The notes under the pieces: model-generated
The model's input: the letters and a program-made list of their open reading frames with translations, nothing else
What the model was told of the DNA's origin: nothing
The model's database searches: none
In this document: positions 1-9,789 of the stretch, piece by piece
Layout: each line of letters starts with the position of its first letter
How positions within the stretch are numbered: the stretch's first letter is position 1
Position numbers and translations under genes: made by a program
Assembly (NCBI RefSeq): GCF_000711695.1
Contig: NW_013547017.1
Location: forward strand, 1 to 64,000
From: Tilletiaria anomala UBC 951
Taxonomy: Eukaryota; Basidiomycota; Exobasidiomycetes; Georgefischeriales; Tilletiariaceae
Length of the DNA: 64,000 nt
Reading direction: 5' to 3'

Positions 1-280
1 TGAGCTCGACTCGGGCGCCAGCGTACTCGCTGCCATTGGCGGCCACGCTGTACGCCCCATCGACGACAACATCAACCTACTCGCCACGCGTGACCTCGGC
101 CGACTTGCCGACGTCCTCGGTGTTCGCGCTGCCGGCCACGACGCCGACGAGGCAACTCACTACCGCCGCGATATCGGGCTTGAGTGCGCGACTTCGACCT
201 GCGACGAGTTCGCTAAGCGCGAAGCGGAGGAGATCCTTGCGATGCATGCGCGTGGCCTTGGCTTCTTCGTCGAGGAGTGA
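1..280 (+). CDS. 3' end of an unidentified protein-coding gene
   Basis: An open frame enters from the left edge in frame 2 and runs for 92 residues to a TGA at 278-280. The peptide is rich in Ala, Asp, Gly and Leu (for example GGHAVRPIDDNINLLATRDL) and ends in AMHARGLGFFVEE. GC-rich third positions match those of the sure genes further on, which argues for real coding sequence and not a chance frame. I do not recognise the family; the fragment looks like the C-terminal part of a soluble globular protein. The start and all upstream exons lie outside the window. Confidence 0.55.
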   Translation, partial: ELDSGASVLAAIGGHAVRPIDDNINLLATRDLGRLADVLGVRAAGHDADEATHYRRDIGLECATSTCDEFAKREAEEILAMHARGLGFFVEE

Positions 281-1471
281 ATGCAGGAGAAGTCACATGT
301 AGCATAGGTCGTTGGGCGCTGAGTAAGCGATTCCAGAATAGTGATCGATAAAAGCACATTTTGCGAATGTACAGGAGCGTCACTGAAGAGACGATCTACA
401 TTCATAAATTCCAGCACGCTCACGCGCTTACCAGGAAAGCTCGGATGCGATGAGCTCATCTAGCGTGCGAGATAGCCGCATGGGGTCTGGATTCATCAAA
501 GGGATGAGAGATAAGCGTGCACGGCTCATAAGCAAGCAAGTCCGCGTATGCTTGATTCCAGGTATATGCAACCGGACCATACCCCCCTTTGCCCACTGTA
601 CGCCGCAAGAGATGCGGCAAGAAGGGACAACGATGTTAGCTAGTTGAAAGAGATTCTACCGCTTACTTAGTCTCATCGGAGGCTCCGGCTCATGTGGTGC
701 CATCATTGTCATACCAAACGCACCGCTTGACCTTAGAGAGCTCCCATTCTCCGAATCTTGGCGCCCTTGATGTGAGAATCGATTTTGGCACTCGGCCTGT
801 TCCCCAGCAAGGATACAACATGTTGATTTCTGCACTACAGCTGCCTCCTCCTGCTTCCTTTACTGTAATGCACTCCAAGCGCTCCTGCCTTCCGAATTTC
901 GGAGTCACAATATCATCGAGGGAACCAAAACAACGATTAAGCCGAGACGCGGCAAGAACAGAAGGTGATGACGCGGTGCGGGACTGAGACAGCGCCACGC
1001 GCATGATGTTTCATGCGGTGCGCCGCTGTACTAAGCAACCTTCCCCGTATGTATGTATACAGTATGTCAGTGACGCTCGCCTCCAGCGAGTCCTTTGGGC
1101 TTCCGGCCCATGACGCGGGATAAATTTGCCACTGCACCAACCAGGACCAGATTCGAGAAGTGAGAGAAGAATGAACGACGGGCATGCCGAACGCAGAGGC
1201 ACGAGGGTGGAGGGGCAAGCGTATCTGTCTTCAGTGTGGCGTGTGGCCCCTTGAAGCATAGTCTGTCAGACACCCACATTTGCTTCCTTATATACTCAGC
1301 GTTGAGTATGAACACTTACGAGGTTTGACCGGGTTCCCCCTTTCTACCTCTACACCTCAATTCCCGCCTTCACCATCCACGCCGGTCGTGTCAGCTTTCT
1401 CCAACCCCCTTGTGCGCTGGCCGCACAACTTTCTCTTATCATTTTATACAACCCGAGCAAAACGTCTCAAA
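281..1471. other. Intergenic region
   Basis: No reading frame here looks coding on either strand; frames are short, overlap each other and lack splice logic. The right end (about 1290-1471) is pyrimidine-rich and serves as promoter and leader of the secreted protein that starts at 1472. Confidence 0.5.
1289..1294 (+). promoter_or_regulatory. TATA-like box of the secreted protein gene
   Basis: TATATA lies 178 nt upstream of the ATG at 1472, followed by a C/T-rich leader. This spacing suits a fungal TATA promoter with a leader of about 100-140 nt. Seen by motif only. Confidence 0.35.
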
Positions 1472-2476
1472 ATGCAGATTCTTCCATTCCTCACCTTCAC
1501 CGCTGTGGCGCTACAGGTCGTCAGCGCCGACCCGATATTGCTCAACCAGCGGGATGTTGGACGACTTGATTCATTCGATCAAGATGCCATTTCACTTCGC
1601 CGAGCGTACTTTGACCAAGAAATTCAAGGGGTCCTCAATCGACGAGCCCCAAGCCTACTTCCGGCGCCTAGGCCAGCCCCTTCTGCAGGATCCAAGCCGG
1701 CAGCGCCTGCTGACACGGCGAAGACGACTCCGAACACCAACCCTAGCCCCAAGCCTGATGCACCGAAGACGACTCCGAACACCAACCCTAACCCCAAGCC
1801 TGATGCACCGAGGACGACTACGAACACTAGCTCTAGTACCAAGATTGGAGTCGACAAGTCTGAGAACAACAGTGGCAGCGCTAAAGGAAACCAGGGTACG
1901 ATCTCCAACAGCATGAACAACGTCAAGGAAAAGGACACGTGTTCAATCTACATCGGTTCTCGCGATTTGACACACGTCTTCGACCCCGAAGGCGAGTTCC
2001 AGAAGAGGGAGTCCCCAAACCCTTCGACACTTAAATGGACCCCCGCAAAGACTACGACCAACTCCCAAGGAGAGACGTTCTACCGCAGCAATTGCTACTG
2101 CGGCTGCAAGCGCGCGTTGACCGACATTATTGGCACCCAAGCCCCGCTTGCCGTTCGGGGAGTACAAATTGCTGACATTCACGCCCGTGCGATGATCGCT
2201 CAGCTTGAGAGCGGCTGCTCTATCGTCGGCGAGGGCCCTAGCGACACCAAAAGGTGGAAGGGCGCCTGTGATACGTCCACCCTGGGCGGCCAGCCTGTCA
2301 AATCGGTTCTTCAAGCAGCTTCTGCCAAGCGAGCGGTTGCCACTAAGGCCGAGTTGCAGCCGGGTTGCTCCATCGTCACCAATGCCGCCACCGGCAAGCA
2401 TCAGTGGACAGGCAGCTGCGATGCCTCGACACTCGGCGGCAAGCCTATCACGTCTGCTCTACCGGAGGCCGCATAA
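1472..2476 (+). CDS. Secreted repeat-containing protein, candidate effector
   Basis: A 334-residue protein without introns. I chose the ATG at 1472 because it opens a clear signal peptide (MQILPFLTFTAVALQVVSA, cleavage expected near residue 19). The frame is open back to 1280 but that part is not protein-like. Order of parts: signal peptide; a pro-like segment with RR sites (SLRR, LNRR); a Pro/Thr/Asn/Lys linker of two perfect-length 15-residue repeats plus a decayed third; a Cys-containing middle with NCYCGCKR; then two copies of a module with GCSIV, a Trp, Gly-x-Cys-Asp and STLGG. A KR pair (AKRAV) separates the two copies. RR/KR pairs are the usual sites of the Golgi protease Kex2, so processing into smaller peptides is possible. 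No family recognised. It fits the profile of a small secreted fungal effector or a wall-associated protein, but that role is inference. Confidence 0.75.
   Translation: MQILPFLTFTAVALQVVSADPILLNQRDVGRLDSFDQDAISLRRAYFDQEIQGVLNRRAPSLLPAPRPAPSAGSKPAAPADTAKTTPNTNPSPKPDAPKTTPNTNPNPKPDAPRTTTNTSSSTKIGVDKSENNSGSAKGNQGTISNSMNNVKEKDTCSIYIGSRDLTHVFDPEGEFQKRESPNPSTLKWTPAKTTTNSQGETFYRSNCYCGCKRALTDIIGTQAPLAVRGVQIADIHARAMIAQLESGCSIVGEGPSDTKRWKGACDTSTLGGQPVKSVLQAASAKRAVATKAELQPGCSIVTNAATGKHQWTGSCDASTLGGKPITSALPEAA
1721..1840 (+). repeat. 45-bp in-frame tandem repeat (2 full units and a decayed third)
   Basis: Units at 1721-1765 and 1766-1810 differ by very few bases and encode KTTPNTNPxPKPDAP. A third, diverged copy begins at 1811 (RTTTNTSSSTK). 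The unit length is a multiple of three, so copy-number change keeps the frame. This is a typical site of length polymorphism between strains. Confidence 0.85.
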
Positions 2477-2945
2477 TGCTCGGGACTATTCGGATAAGCA
2501 CGGAGGCAGATGCATGCGTGAATTGTCAGCATCCCATTTTTAACTGTTTAGCCAACTAATATGTAGGAATACAGGGTGTCACAGGAAGGAATTGATATCT
2601 GCGGAGATTCAGCCGATTGCATCGCATCATGATTCCTCGTTCAGATGCGAGTTGGAACATGCTCATGTTGCAGTCTTTTCACTTGACAGCGTCGGTCAAG
2701 CTCGACTTGATAGCACTTGCGAGACCAGGACATGCCAAGAGCAGCCAGCACATTGGAGGGCGACCCTCGCCAAACTCGGGCGGGAAATTGCGCAGGAGCG
2801 TTCCGGAGCTAATGAGCGACAGCAGCCTCGTCGTGGTGGTCTCATCGAACCCCAATGTTCATTTGCATCAGGACCGTTGATGCAGCATGTGGGAATGCAC
2901 CTTGTTGCGGGTTACTACAGGCGTCTGTCATGAGGTGTAGAGAGT
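2477..2945. other. Gap between two convergent genes
   Basis: About 470 nt between the stop of the secreted protein and the stop of the UBE2W-type gene on the other strand. It should hold both 3' UTRs. Nothing else is supported. Confidence 0.5.
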
Positions 2946-3737
2946 TTACACTGTATCGTCATGGAAGACCCAGCGCGTGTCCTTTGGTGAGATCGGGCTG
3001 TGCTTGGTATATTTCTCGTTGTCCGGCGGTCGCTCCTTTCTCTGTGCTCATTGACAATCAAAGCAGGAGAGAGTATCAACTCATCTGTCAATTGTTCCGT
3101 TGTAAAGTCCATGTCATTCGCCTCACCTTACACGATGCCAGCATGCTTTGAAGCGTCAAGAGAACGGATGAGACACTCAGCACAGGCGACCAGTCGTTCG
3201 CAAGGATACTGGCGCAGATGTGCCCGTTGCTGTAACTGAAGAGTTAAATCAAAGGAGGGGCAATCAATTGAGCTTTCAATACTTAGGCTGCACCTGCACT
3301 AGGCTAGACTCACACATGTGGATGCTATTTGTGGCGGCCATAATGATTGGAGTAAATGCGAGTTGTAAGATTGTATCATCCTAGTGCAGCATACAGCACA
3401 AGCTCACCTCTGGAGCCTTGAGGGTGTCATTGGTCACAAAGACGACCTCGGGGGCTTCCCACGGATACCGGTTTGAGAATCTGAAGCGCAGTCGAAACTT
3501 CTCGTTTTCAAATACGGACCGACCGAGCACGCTCAGCTCGAACAGCCATTCCTCTAGATTATCGGCTGATATGAGCGTGGTGCCCGCGGGAGGCCCGTTG
3601 CGTTGCAGCTCTTTCACCCGGTCGAGTGACACGAGCGCGATGCGGATATGAGCTTGCGATTATGCCTGTTCGTGGAACCTAAAGGAATACGTACCCACAA
3701 GCTCCTTTGCCAATCTTTTGGATCCCGGGTTCGACAT
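2946..3737 (-). CDS. Ubiquitin-conjugating enzyme E2, UBE2W/Ubc16 type
   Basis: Five exons give 153 residues, close to the 151 of human UBE2W. On the minus strand the exons are 3737-3695, 3610-3408, 3324-3314, 3235-3127 and 3041-2946; all phases agree. The product starts MSNPGSKRLAKELVELQRNG, has the UBC core RFSNRYPWEAPEVVF, and the catalytic site HPHVYSNGHICASIL with Cys in HIC. It ends in the family tail RPPDN...WVFHDDTV. UBE2W enzymes attach a single ubiquitin to protein N-termini; here that role is inferred from the family. The third coding exon is only 11 nt and encodes HPH and part of V, right before the active site. A longer reading of exon 2 (start near 3632) is possible on paper but would insert about 16 residues that the family lacks. 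Confidence 0.9.
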
Positions 3738-4560
3738 GGCGAAAGCATCAAACTGGCTACCCGTTCACACTTGAGTCTGGCGTGCAGATAGTCAGGGCCG
3801 CGTTCATTCAGATCAGGCATGCAGTTCTTAGCGGGTCCTCTACTTGTGATAGCAGTGCTGATACAATTACCGCATACACCTGTCCTAGTGAATAAAGCCC
3901 GAAGTGCTGGCTCCTACATTCTGTGCAAGGTTCGGCATTAGCTGTTGCGGACAAAGGTCGTCTGGTCCATCATTAGTAGATAGACAAGTGGCCACTGCAA
4001 TCAAGTCCCGTTGTGCTCGGTGCTCACACAGAGAGGCGCAGTGCCTGCATTCCCACCGTCTGCGGCTTGACAAAAAGAAAACTAAGGCAAGCAGACCCTG
4101 GCGTCCAGGTGTGTCATCTGAGATGGCGATTGGGACATCCGACGGACTGTTACTTGACAGATGCATTTCTAGAGTGGCTAATTGGCAATCCAAACAAGCC
4201 AGACAAGCGGATGGATGGTCGTCGCAGATGTCTGCAAGCGACGTGCAATAAAGTCGATGCAAATCTGGGCATGCTAGAGCATTTGAACCGAGATGCGGTC
4301 CGTGCAGCACAGCGTAACACTATCGCCGTCACTGAACAAGTGTCTTCGCCGCGATGTAACGCAGTCTTGGATTGAGGTAATCTACAATAAAATGAGATGG
4401 AAGCGCACGCCCAATAGGTGTACGTGGTGATGCTTTGTTCGTGGGCTCTGAATATCCAAGGGGAACCTTCATAGCGCATGTGGACCGCTAAAGAATGCGT
4501 CCTGTCAGCACCGCCCATCATTCAGCGTCGGCACTGCTTGCGGCCCACTTGGTTTGCCTC
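3738..4560. other. Intergenic region
   Basis: About 820 nt between the start of the UBE2W-type gene and the 3' end of the next minus-strand gene. Several overlapping frames of 100-140 codons are present on both strands, but none has a recognisable motif or good codon use. It should include the UBE2W promoter. Confidence 0.45.
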
Positions 4561-7064
4561 TCATGAGGTTCGCGACGTTAAGATGCTCGCCCAGCCTGTT
4601 TTTGAGCGAAAGAGAAAGCATATCGATGAGCTCTGCTGGTCTGCAACGCTGAGCTTTGGAAGCTATGCGGCAACGTATGCACTTACCCGGTTCATAATCA
4701 TCATCGCTGGCGTCCAGCTCTGCAGCGCTCATCATGCGTCCCACTGGAGGTCGGTTGAGCTTCTGGCTCTTACTCCGCGCTGGTGTATTGGACGCTGAAC
4801 TGGCTGACTGAGGCGTATCGCTGCTAGCTTTGCCTCTGCCTTGTCGATCTGCAGCGCCATTGTGCTGCTGATGCTGTTGCAGCTCGATGCCATTGCTTTT
4901 GGGTGTCGAGCCGTGGTTGTGGTGGAGCAGCGTGACGGCCGAGTCCGAGGCGGATACGGGCACCGCATGAGTCGTGCCTAATCGCAAACTGAATAAGGAC
5001 GACACTTCGTCTGCGTATCCGGCGGACGACGGCACAGAGACCATGGTGAACTCATCGTCGTCCATGCCATCCCCCTCGTAACTTGCATCAGCTCGGCGAG
5101 CACCATCATTCTCATCCTCGTCCGCATCCGGATACAACGGTGCATCTGCGATGTTGCTCTGCATCGCAGCATGTTTCCCAGCACGGTCGGCTGCCCAGCG
5201 ACCTTGGCCTAGCTGGCGCTGCCTCGACGGCATGCCCGATCCGCCACTCGAAGGAACAGCAGCACCCGCTGAGCTGGGGGTCTCGGCGCTCTCAGCCGAG
5301 TACTCGCTCGATGCGGATGAGGCATCGGCTTGCTGCAACTGCTCGTCCTGACCGGTGCCAATTGCTGATGCATGTCGCCGAACAGCTTTCGCTTCATGCT
5401 TCGACGGCACCGCATCCGCGTTACTCCCAATGAAGCCAAAGACGTCTTCTGAATGTACTGTCCGACTGGTCGACGGCCCATGCGCAGGGCAGTCTATCGA
5501 GTCGATCATACTATCCACTCGCGCCTGTAGCTGCCGTAGCTTCTCCGGGGTTGAACCCTGCACGCCGACATCGATGAGCGGATCACGCAGGCTGCGATCC
5601 GCGTCATCCTCCCGCCCGCCATCGTCACCGAGAACGCCTTGGAGAGCGCTGGCATCGGCCGGCCGAGCACCGCGTATCTCGGATGAAGGGGAGAGCCGCA
5701 CGCCATTATTTGCCGGTCTGCGCGGCGTCTCAAGTGGCACTGCAGGCAGAGTTGGGAACTAGGCGCATGTAAAGGCCATCGGGTAGGAAGTAAAGTGTGG
5801 ATAAATGCTTGTGTGAGCTTCTCGAACTGCCGGTTGATCATTGCTTTCGCCGTGAATCAGTGACTCACCTTGACATCCCCCTTCTCAAACGAAGGACCAC
5901 CGGTATCCGCTGACCGCGCTCGATCTCTAGCGATGGCGTCCACATTCACCTCGGCATCTGGAGTCTTAGGGAAGCTTGGCACGACGTCTCGCATGCCTTT
6001 GAGGCTATCGAGTCCACCTGAGCCAGGGCTTACGTCTCGCGCATCAACATGCGCAGCATCTCCCTTTGCACCAGCAGCAGAGCCAGTACTAGCTTCTTCC
6101 ACTAAGGCAACTGCCCCTAACTCCAGCCTTTGCTGACGGTGTTGCGCCTGCGCTTCTCGCTGCTGGCGGTAGTACCGCGCCGTCTCTGTCTCCGCTTCGT
6201 TGTCCAGCTCGGCGAATGCATCGGCGCCGCCGCCCAAGATCTTCGGCGCGGATGCGAACGGTGACGTGCCGTATTTATTCAAGGAAGGAGGCGTGGGCGG
6301 CAGTGCTGGATGCACCTGCTGTGGGGCGGGCGCTGGGAACGGCGCACCTACATTGGCAGGCCCGGGAGCAAACGTTCAGCGGATGTGACTCAAGAAATAA
6401 ATGGAGGGAACTCACCTCCTCGACCAGTGGGCATGGTCTTTACGCCCCATATGCCTCCAGTTAACTGCGGTCTCATCTCGCCCTCTCTGCCATGCGATGC
6501 GCCGGACCCTCCAATCTGGAGCCAGCTGCCGCCGGTCAGCTGCGGCCGGAGCGTCTCGCCCCAGTTGCCGGTTCCCATGCCGCCAGCGCCAAGGCTGCCG
6601 GGGAAATTGAGCCGCTTGGAGCTCTTGAGCACGTCGGGATTTGGAGCGGGCGCGCCGAATGACGAGCGCGGGATCAGTGGCGCCTCAGTCGCGGCAGTCG
6701 CTTGGAAGCGAGCGATGCGGTCACGCACAGCATTCGGGCCGCCACTACTGCCACCGCCGGATACTGACGCGGAGATGGAGCGTGCAACAGTAGCCGCACG
6801 CGGTGAGGTGAACGATGAGTCTCCATTTATGGAGGCGCTGCTACCCCCCAGTGCGCTCGGCAGTCGTGGTGAGGAATCCGGTGTGATGTTTGCTCGTTGT
6901 AGAGCCGCTATGCGCTCGGACAGGGAAGCACCCGCGGCGGCGGTGGTACTGGCCGCTCCTGTTGGGCGGTTGCTGGTGCTGCCAGCAGGTTCATTTCGCT
7001 TTGTCGGTGAGCCGAGGCTATTCGAAACGGTGCTGCTGCTGCCAATGTCACTCCTGGTGAACAT
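4561..7064 (-). CDS. Serine-rich, largely disordered protein of unknown function
   Basis: Four exons on the minus strand: 7064-6416, 6347-5869, 5758-4687 and 4595-4561, giving 744 residues in consistent phase. The last intron (GTAAGT ... CTTTCGCTCAAAAACAG) leads to the tail PGWASILTSRTS. If it is retained, the protein runs on to a stop at 4505 with a different tail. The protein is rich in Ser, Ala, Gly and Asp. Recognisable pieces are SLSERIAALQRANI and VRDRIARFQATAA, two related helices near residues 50-130, each followed by prolines (as in APLIPRSSFGAPAP), and an acidic DDDEFTMVSVP segment. Such R-I-A-x-(L/F)-Q plus proline stretches remind me of fungal actin or bud-site adaptors of the Aim21 kind, but I cannot assign it. 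An upstream splice onto the AG at about 7054 and a start split by the intron are also possible. Confidence 0.65.
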
Positions 7065-8275
7065 CAAGTCAGGGCATCAGAAGTGTTGCGGAAAGGTTCG
7101 GCGATGAAGGTAGCTCGCTATGCAGGACCACTCACATGATGATCCATGCGTGCGTCTCATATATCAATGAAGTGTTCCGAATGCCGTGTGTAGTATGCAG
7201 TTGCGGGTATGCAGCGTGCTCCTTGTTTTATTGGGAGGGTGGTCGTTGGCAGGCTCCCGCAGTGCAGACTGCAAGTGGGAGAGAAGCAAACAGACTGCCT
7301 TTTGCGAGGCTGAACCTTTGACAAATGCACCACTGTATTCCATGTGCCCACCATAAACCCTGGGGTTTCTGTCGTAAGCGAGATCCCTGGGTCGCCTTTT
7401 TCGAAGGGCACACCCGACGGGGGCTGGGGATCGTCCACTGCTGCTAGACAGCGCGCGTGTTCGGCGATGGAGAGTCTCCTCTGTGCTACTTGGTGTTGGT
7501 CTGGGGGCGAGGCGAGTGCGGTGACCAGATGATGAGACAATACACTTCGCACCTTGCTGTATGCACAAGCATATAGCTCCACCGCCGGCAAGAAGATGAC
7601 GAATCGTGCCCTTTTTGGAGGAATCCAGCTGAGACGACTGGGCGGTGTCGACCGGCTCGGATGAAGCAACCCAAGCGTCACTTGGCAAGCGCGCACCACA
7701 AAGCTCTCCCTCTCCCTTCCTCTTTCTCTTTCTGTCCCTGCCATGCTATATAGTAGTAATCCGCTGGACTGCGCCAGGAAGTCTCGTGCGTACCTCTCCA
7801 GACCGCGGTCCAGTGCCCCCGTGCACCCCACCCCCACTGCCCACCCTCGCCCCCCATCACGTGACTTAGCTTTTTGCCTGTCTCTCTGCAACACAGCCTC
7901 GAGATCGTATGTAGCATCGCATTGGGTTGGACAGCCGCTTCGAGCGAAACCTCTCGCCGGCCTGCGACCCTGTTTCAGGGTCACATTCACATGCGCACAC
8001 GCCGCACGCTTCGCCAGCCCATCGCCACGTAGCACATGACCCTGTCGCCGCCAACGGCACACACTCACCGCAGCACGGCCCTCTTCGTCTTTGTCGCCGC
8101 CATCACCGCCATAGGTGCCGCCGCTGTCCTTGCTGTGCGAGGCGGTGTGCCGCTCCTCCCTTTCTCCTGCTTGCCGTTTTTCCCGGCCTTATCGCTCGGA
8201 ACGAGCCAATTAACACACACTACTGTCCCCACTCTCGAGAAAAGGCCTTTTCCCTCCGACACCTCCGCGAACACC
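7065..8275. other. Region between divergent genes (shared promoters)
   Basis: About 1.2 kb between the minus-strand serine-rich gene and the plus-strand thioesterase. The right third (7700-8270) is strongly C/T rich on the plus strand, as in fungal leaders. The minus strand at 7330-7480 has a protein-like stretch with GVPFEKGD that might be an unmodelled upstream exon of the serine-rich gene. The plus strand from 8036 is open in frame with the thioesterase. Confidence 0.5.
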
Positions 8276-9404
8276 ATGGCCGCGGCCGCGCCTTTGCTCA
8301 AAACGCTCGTCGTGCCCCCTGCGTCGGGCGCAGCACCGACGGCAAGCGTCATCTTTGCCCACGGTGCGCATTCCAGGCCGGAGACATCTCCGCGGTAGCA
8401 TTCGATGAAATACAACCATTTGAACCACCATGAAATGATGATTGACACAACTTTTCTCCAATCGCACAAATACAGGCTTGGGCGACTCGGGCGCAGGCTG
8501 GATCGATGTGGCACGCATGCTGTCCGAACGTCCGCGCCTCCGTCACGTCCGCTTCGTCCTGCCCAATGCACCCGTCCAGCCCGTCACACTCAACATGGGC
8601 ATGAAGATGCCGTCATGGGTGCGTTCATGCTCGAAGTAGAACCGAAGAGATGAAAGACTGTGAAGCGTCTGACTTTCCATGCTGTACACCGCGCTGCACT
8701 TTTGTTGCCGGGTCCATCCTTCTGACGATAGTTTGATAGTAGGTCTTCAGCGAGCTGTGCGCGAAACTCGTAACCAAATTGCGCAGCGATGGAGATGCCG
8801 GCAGTCGATCTGACACCTCTGTGTCCTACCTCGCTCATGAACAGTCACCTCCCTGGAAGACGTGAGCCACGCGGAAGACGAAGCGGGGCTCCTCAGGTCA
8901 AGCGAAGCGATCAAGGCACTCGTGCACGCTGAGCATGCATCTTCGCCTTCGTCCATACCGTATGAGCGCATCGTCGTCGGCGGATTCTCGCAGGGCGGCG
9001 CAATCTCCTACCTGGCGGGCCTCTCGTCGTACGCGCAGGAGAAGCGGCCCCTGGCGGGCATCATGGCGCTGAGCACGTGGTGCCCGCTTCGCAAGCATGT
9101 GTCCGCCTGGTTCCAAGCGCACGAGAAGCAAGCAGAAGCAGCAGCAGCACAGTCTGCTCCGCTACCAGTCTTCATAGCGCACGGCACCGCCGACCCAGTC
9201 GTGCGTTTCTCGTTCGGCGAGCGCAGCGCCGAGCTCCTAAAGGAAGGCCTCGGCCTTGGCGGCTTCCGCCAGATCAGCGATGGCGCGCACAAGGGCCAGC
9301 ACACCGGCGTTAAGTTCGAGAAATACAGAGGCATGCCCCACTCGGCTTGCCCTGAGGAGATCGAGCATATGGGCCTTTGGCTGGAGAATGTCATTGCAGA
9401 GTAG
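8276..9404 (+). CDS. Acyl-protein thioesterase (APT1/LYPLA type)
   Basis: An alpha/beta hydrolase that removes palmitoyl groups from protein cysteines (Ras, G-alpha and others in the family). Four exons, 8276-8363, 8476-8618, 8732-8738 and 8845-9404, give 265 residues. Motifs in order: FAHGLGDSG (split by intron 1), WIDVARML, RFVLPNAPVQPVT, MPSW-FDI-TSLEDVSHAEDE, the nucleophile elbow VVGGFSQGG (Ser), HGTADPVV (Asp) and YRGMPHSA (His), so the triad is complete. The third exon is just TTTGATA (7 nt) and supplies F-D and the first base of I; without it the conserved WFDI and the frame are lost. The ATG at 8276 sits in a strong ACCATGG context. The frame is open upstream to an ATG at 8036, which would add 80 residues with a hydrophobic run. 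An Ala/Gln insert (EKQAEAAAAQSAP) makes it somewhat longer than usual. Confidence 0.93.
8732..8738 (+). other. 7-nt coding micro-exon in the thioesterase gene
   Basis: TTTGATA is flanked by CTGACGATAG on the left (branch site and AG) and GTAGGT on the right. Joining 8618|8732-8738|8845 rebuilds MPSW-FDI-TSL, the conserved family stretch, and keeps phase. No other FD[I/L]-coding segment lies in the 226 nt between the two large exons. Confidence 0.8.
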
Positions 9405-9789
9405 CCCTGATTGGACAGTGAAGAAATGGCACGAGAAATGCAATTCAGGAGCAGCCGCCCTCTCGCACTGTTGAAACGCGAACAGCCCTTCGAATGCACA
9501 TTCTTGTCTTTCATCCTCTTGAGACTCGGACATCAACATATAGCGTGGCGCGTATGTTACATTTTTCCTTTTCTTTCGGAATGGCGTGCTGCAGGGAAAA
9601 GGCAGAGATACATGCTGCTCCCGTCTAGATTGATGCGATCAAACGGCATAGAGAAAGCATATGCTTGTCCTCTGGAAGCTGGCTCGCTCACTCGTACAAA
9701 CGGAACAAAAGCGCCGCCGAATCAATGAGCGGAACAATTCCTGTTGTTGACCTTGGCATTCTGCCCCTGCATGACCTTGGTCGCCTCGC
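9405..9789. other. Gap between convergent genes
   Basis: About 385 nt between the stops of the thioesterase and the isopropylmalate synthase genes. It holds the two 3' ends; no further feature seen. Confidence 0.5.

Noticed and set aside
1280-1471. 64-codon upstream extension of the secreted protein
   Set aside because: It would bury the signal peptide inside the protein and lies over the TATA box and CT-rich leader.
3381-3632. Single-exon reading of the E2 gene
   Set aside because: It lacks the active-site Cys and the N-terminal KRLAKEL; the five-exon model restores the full family sequence.
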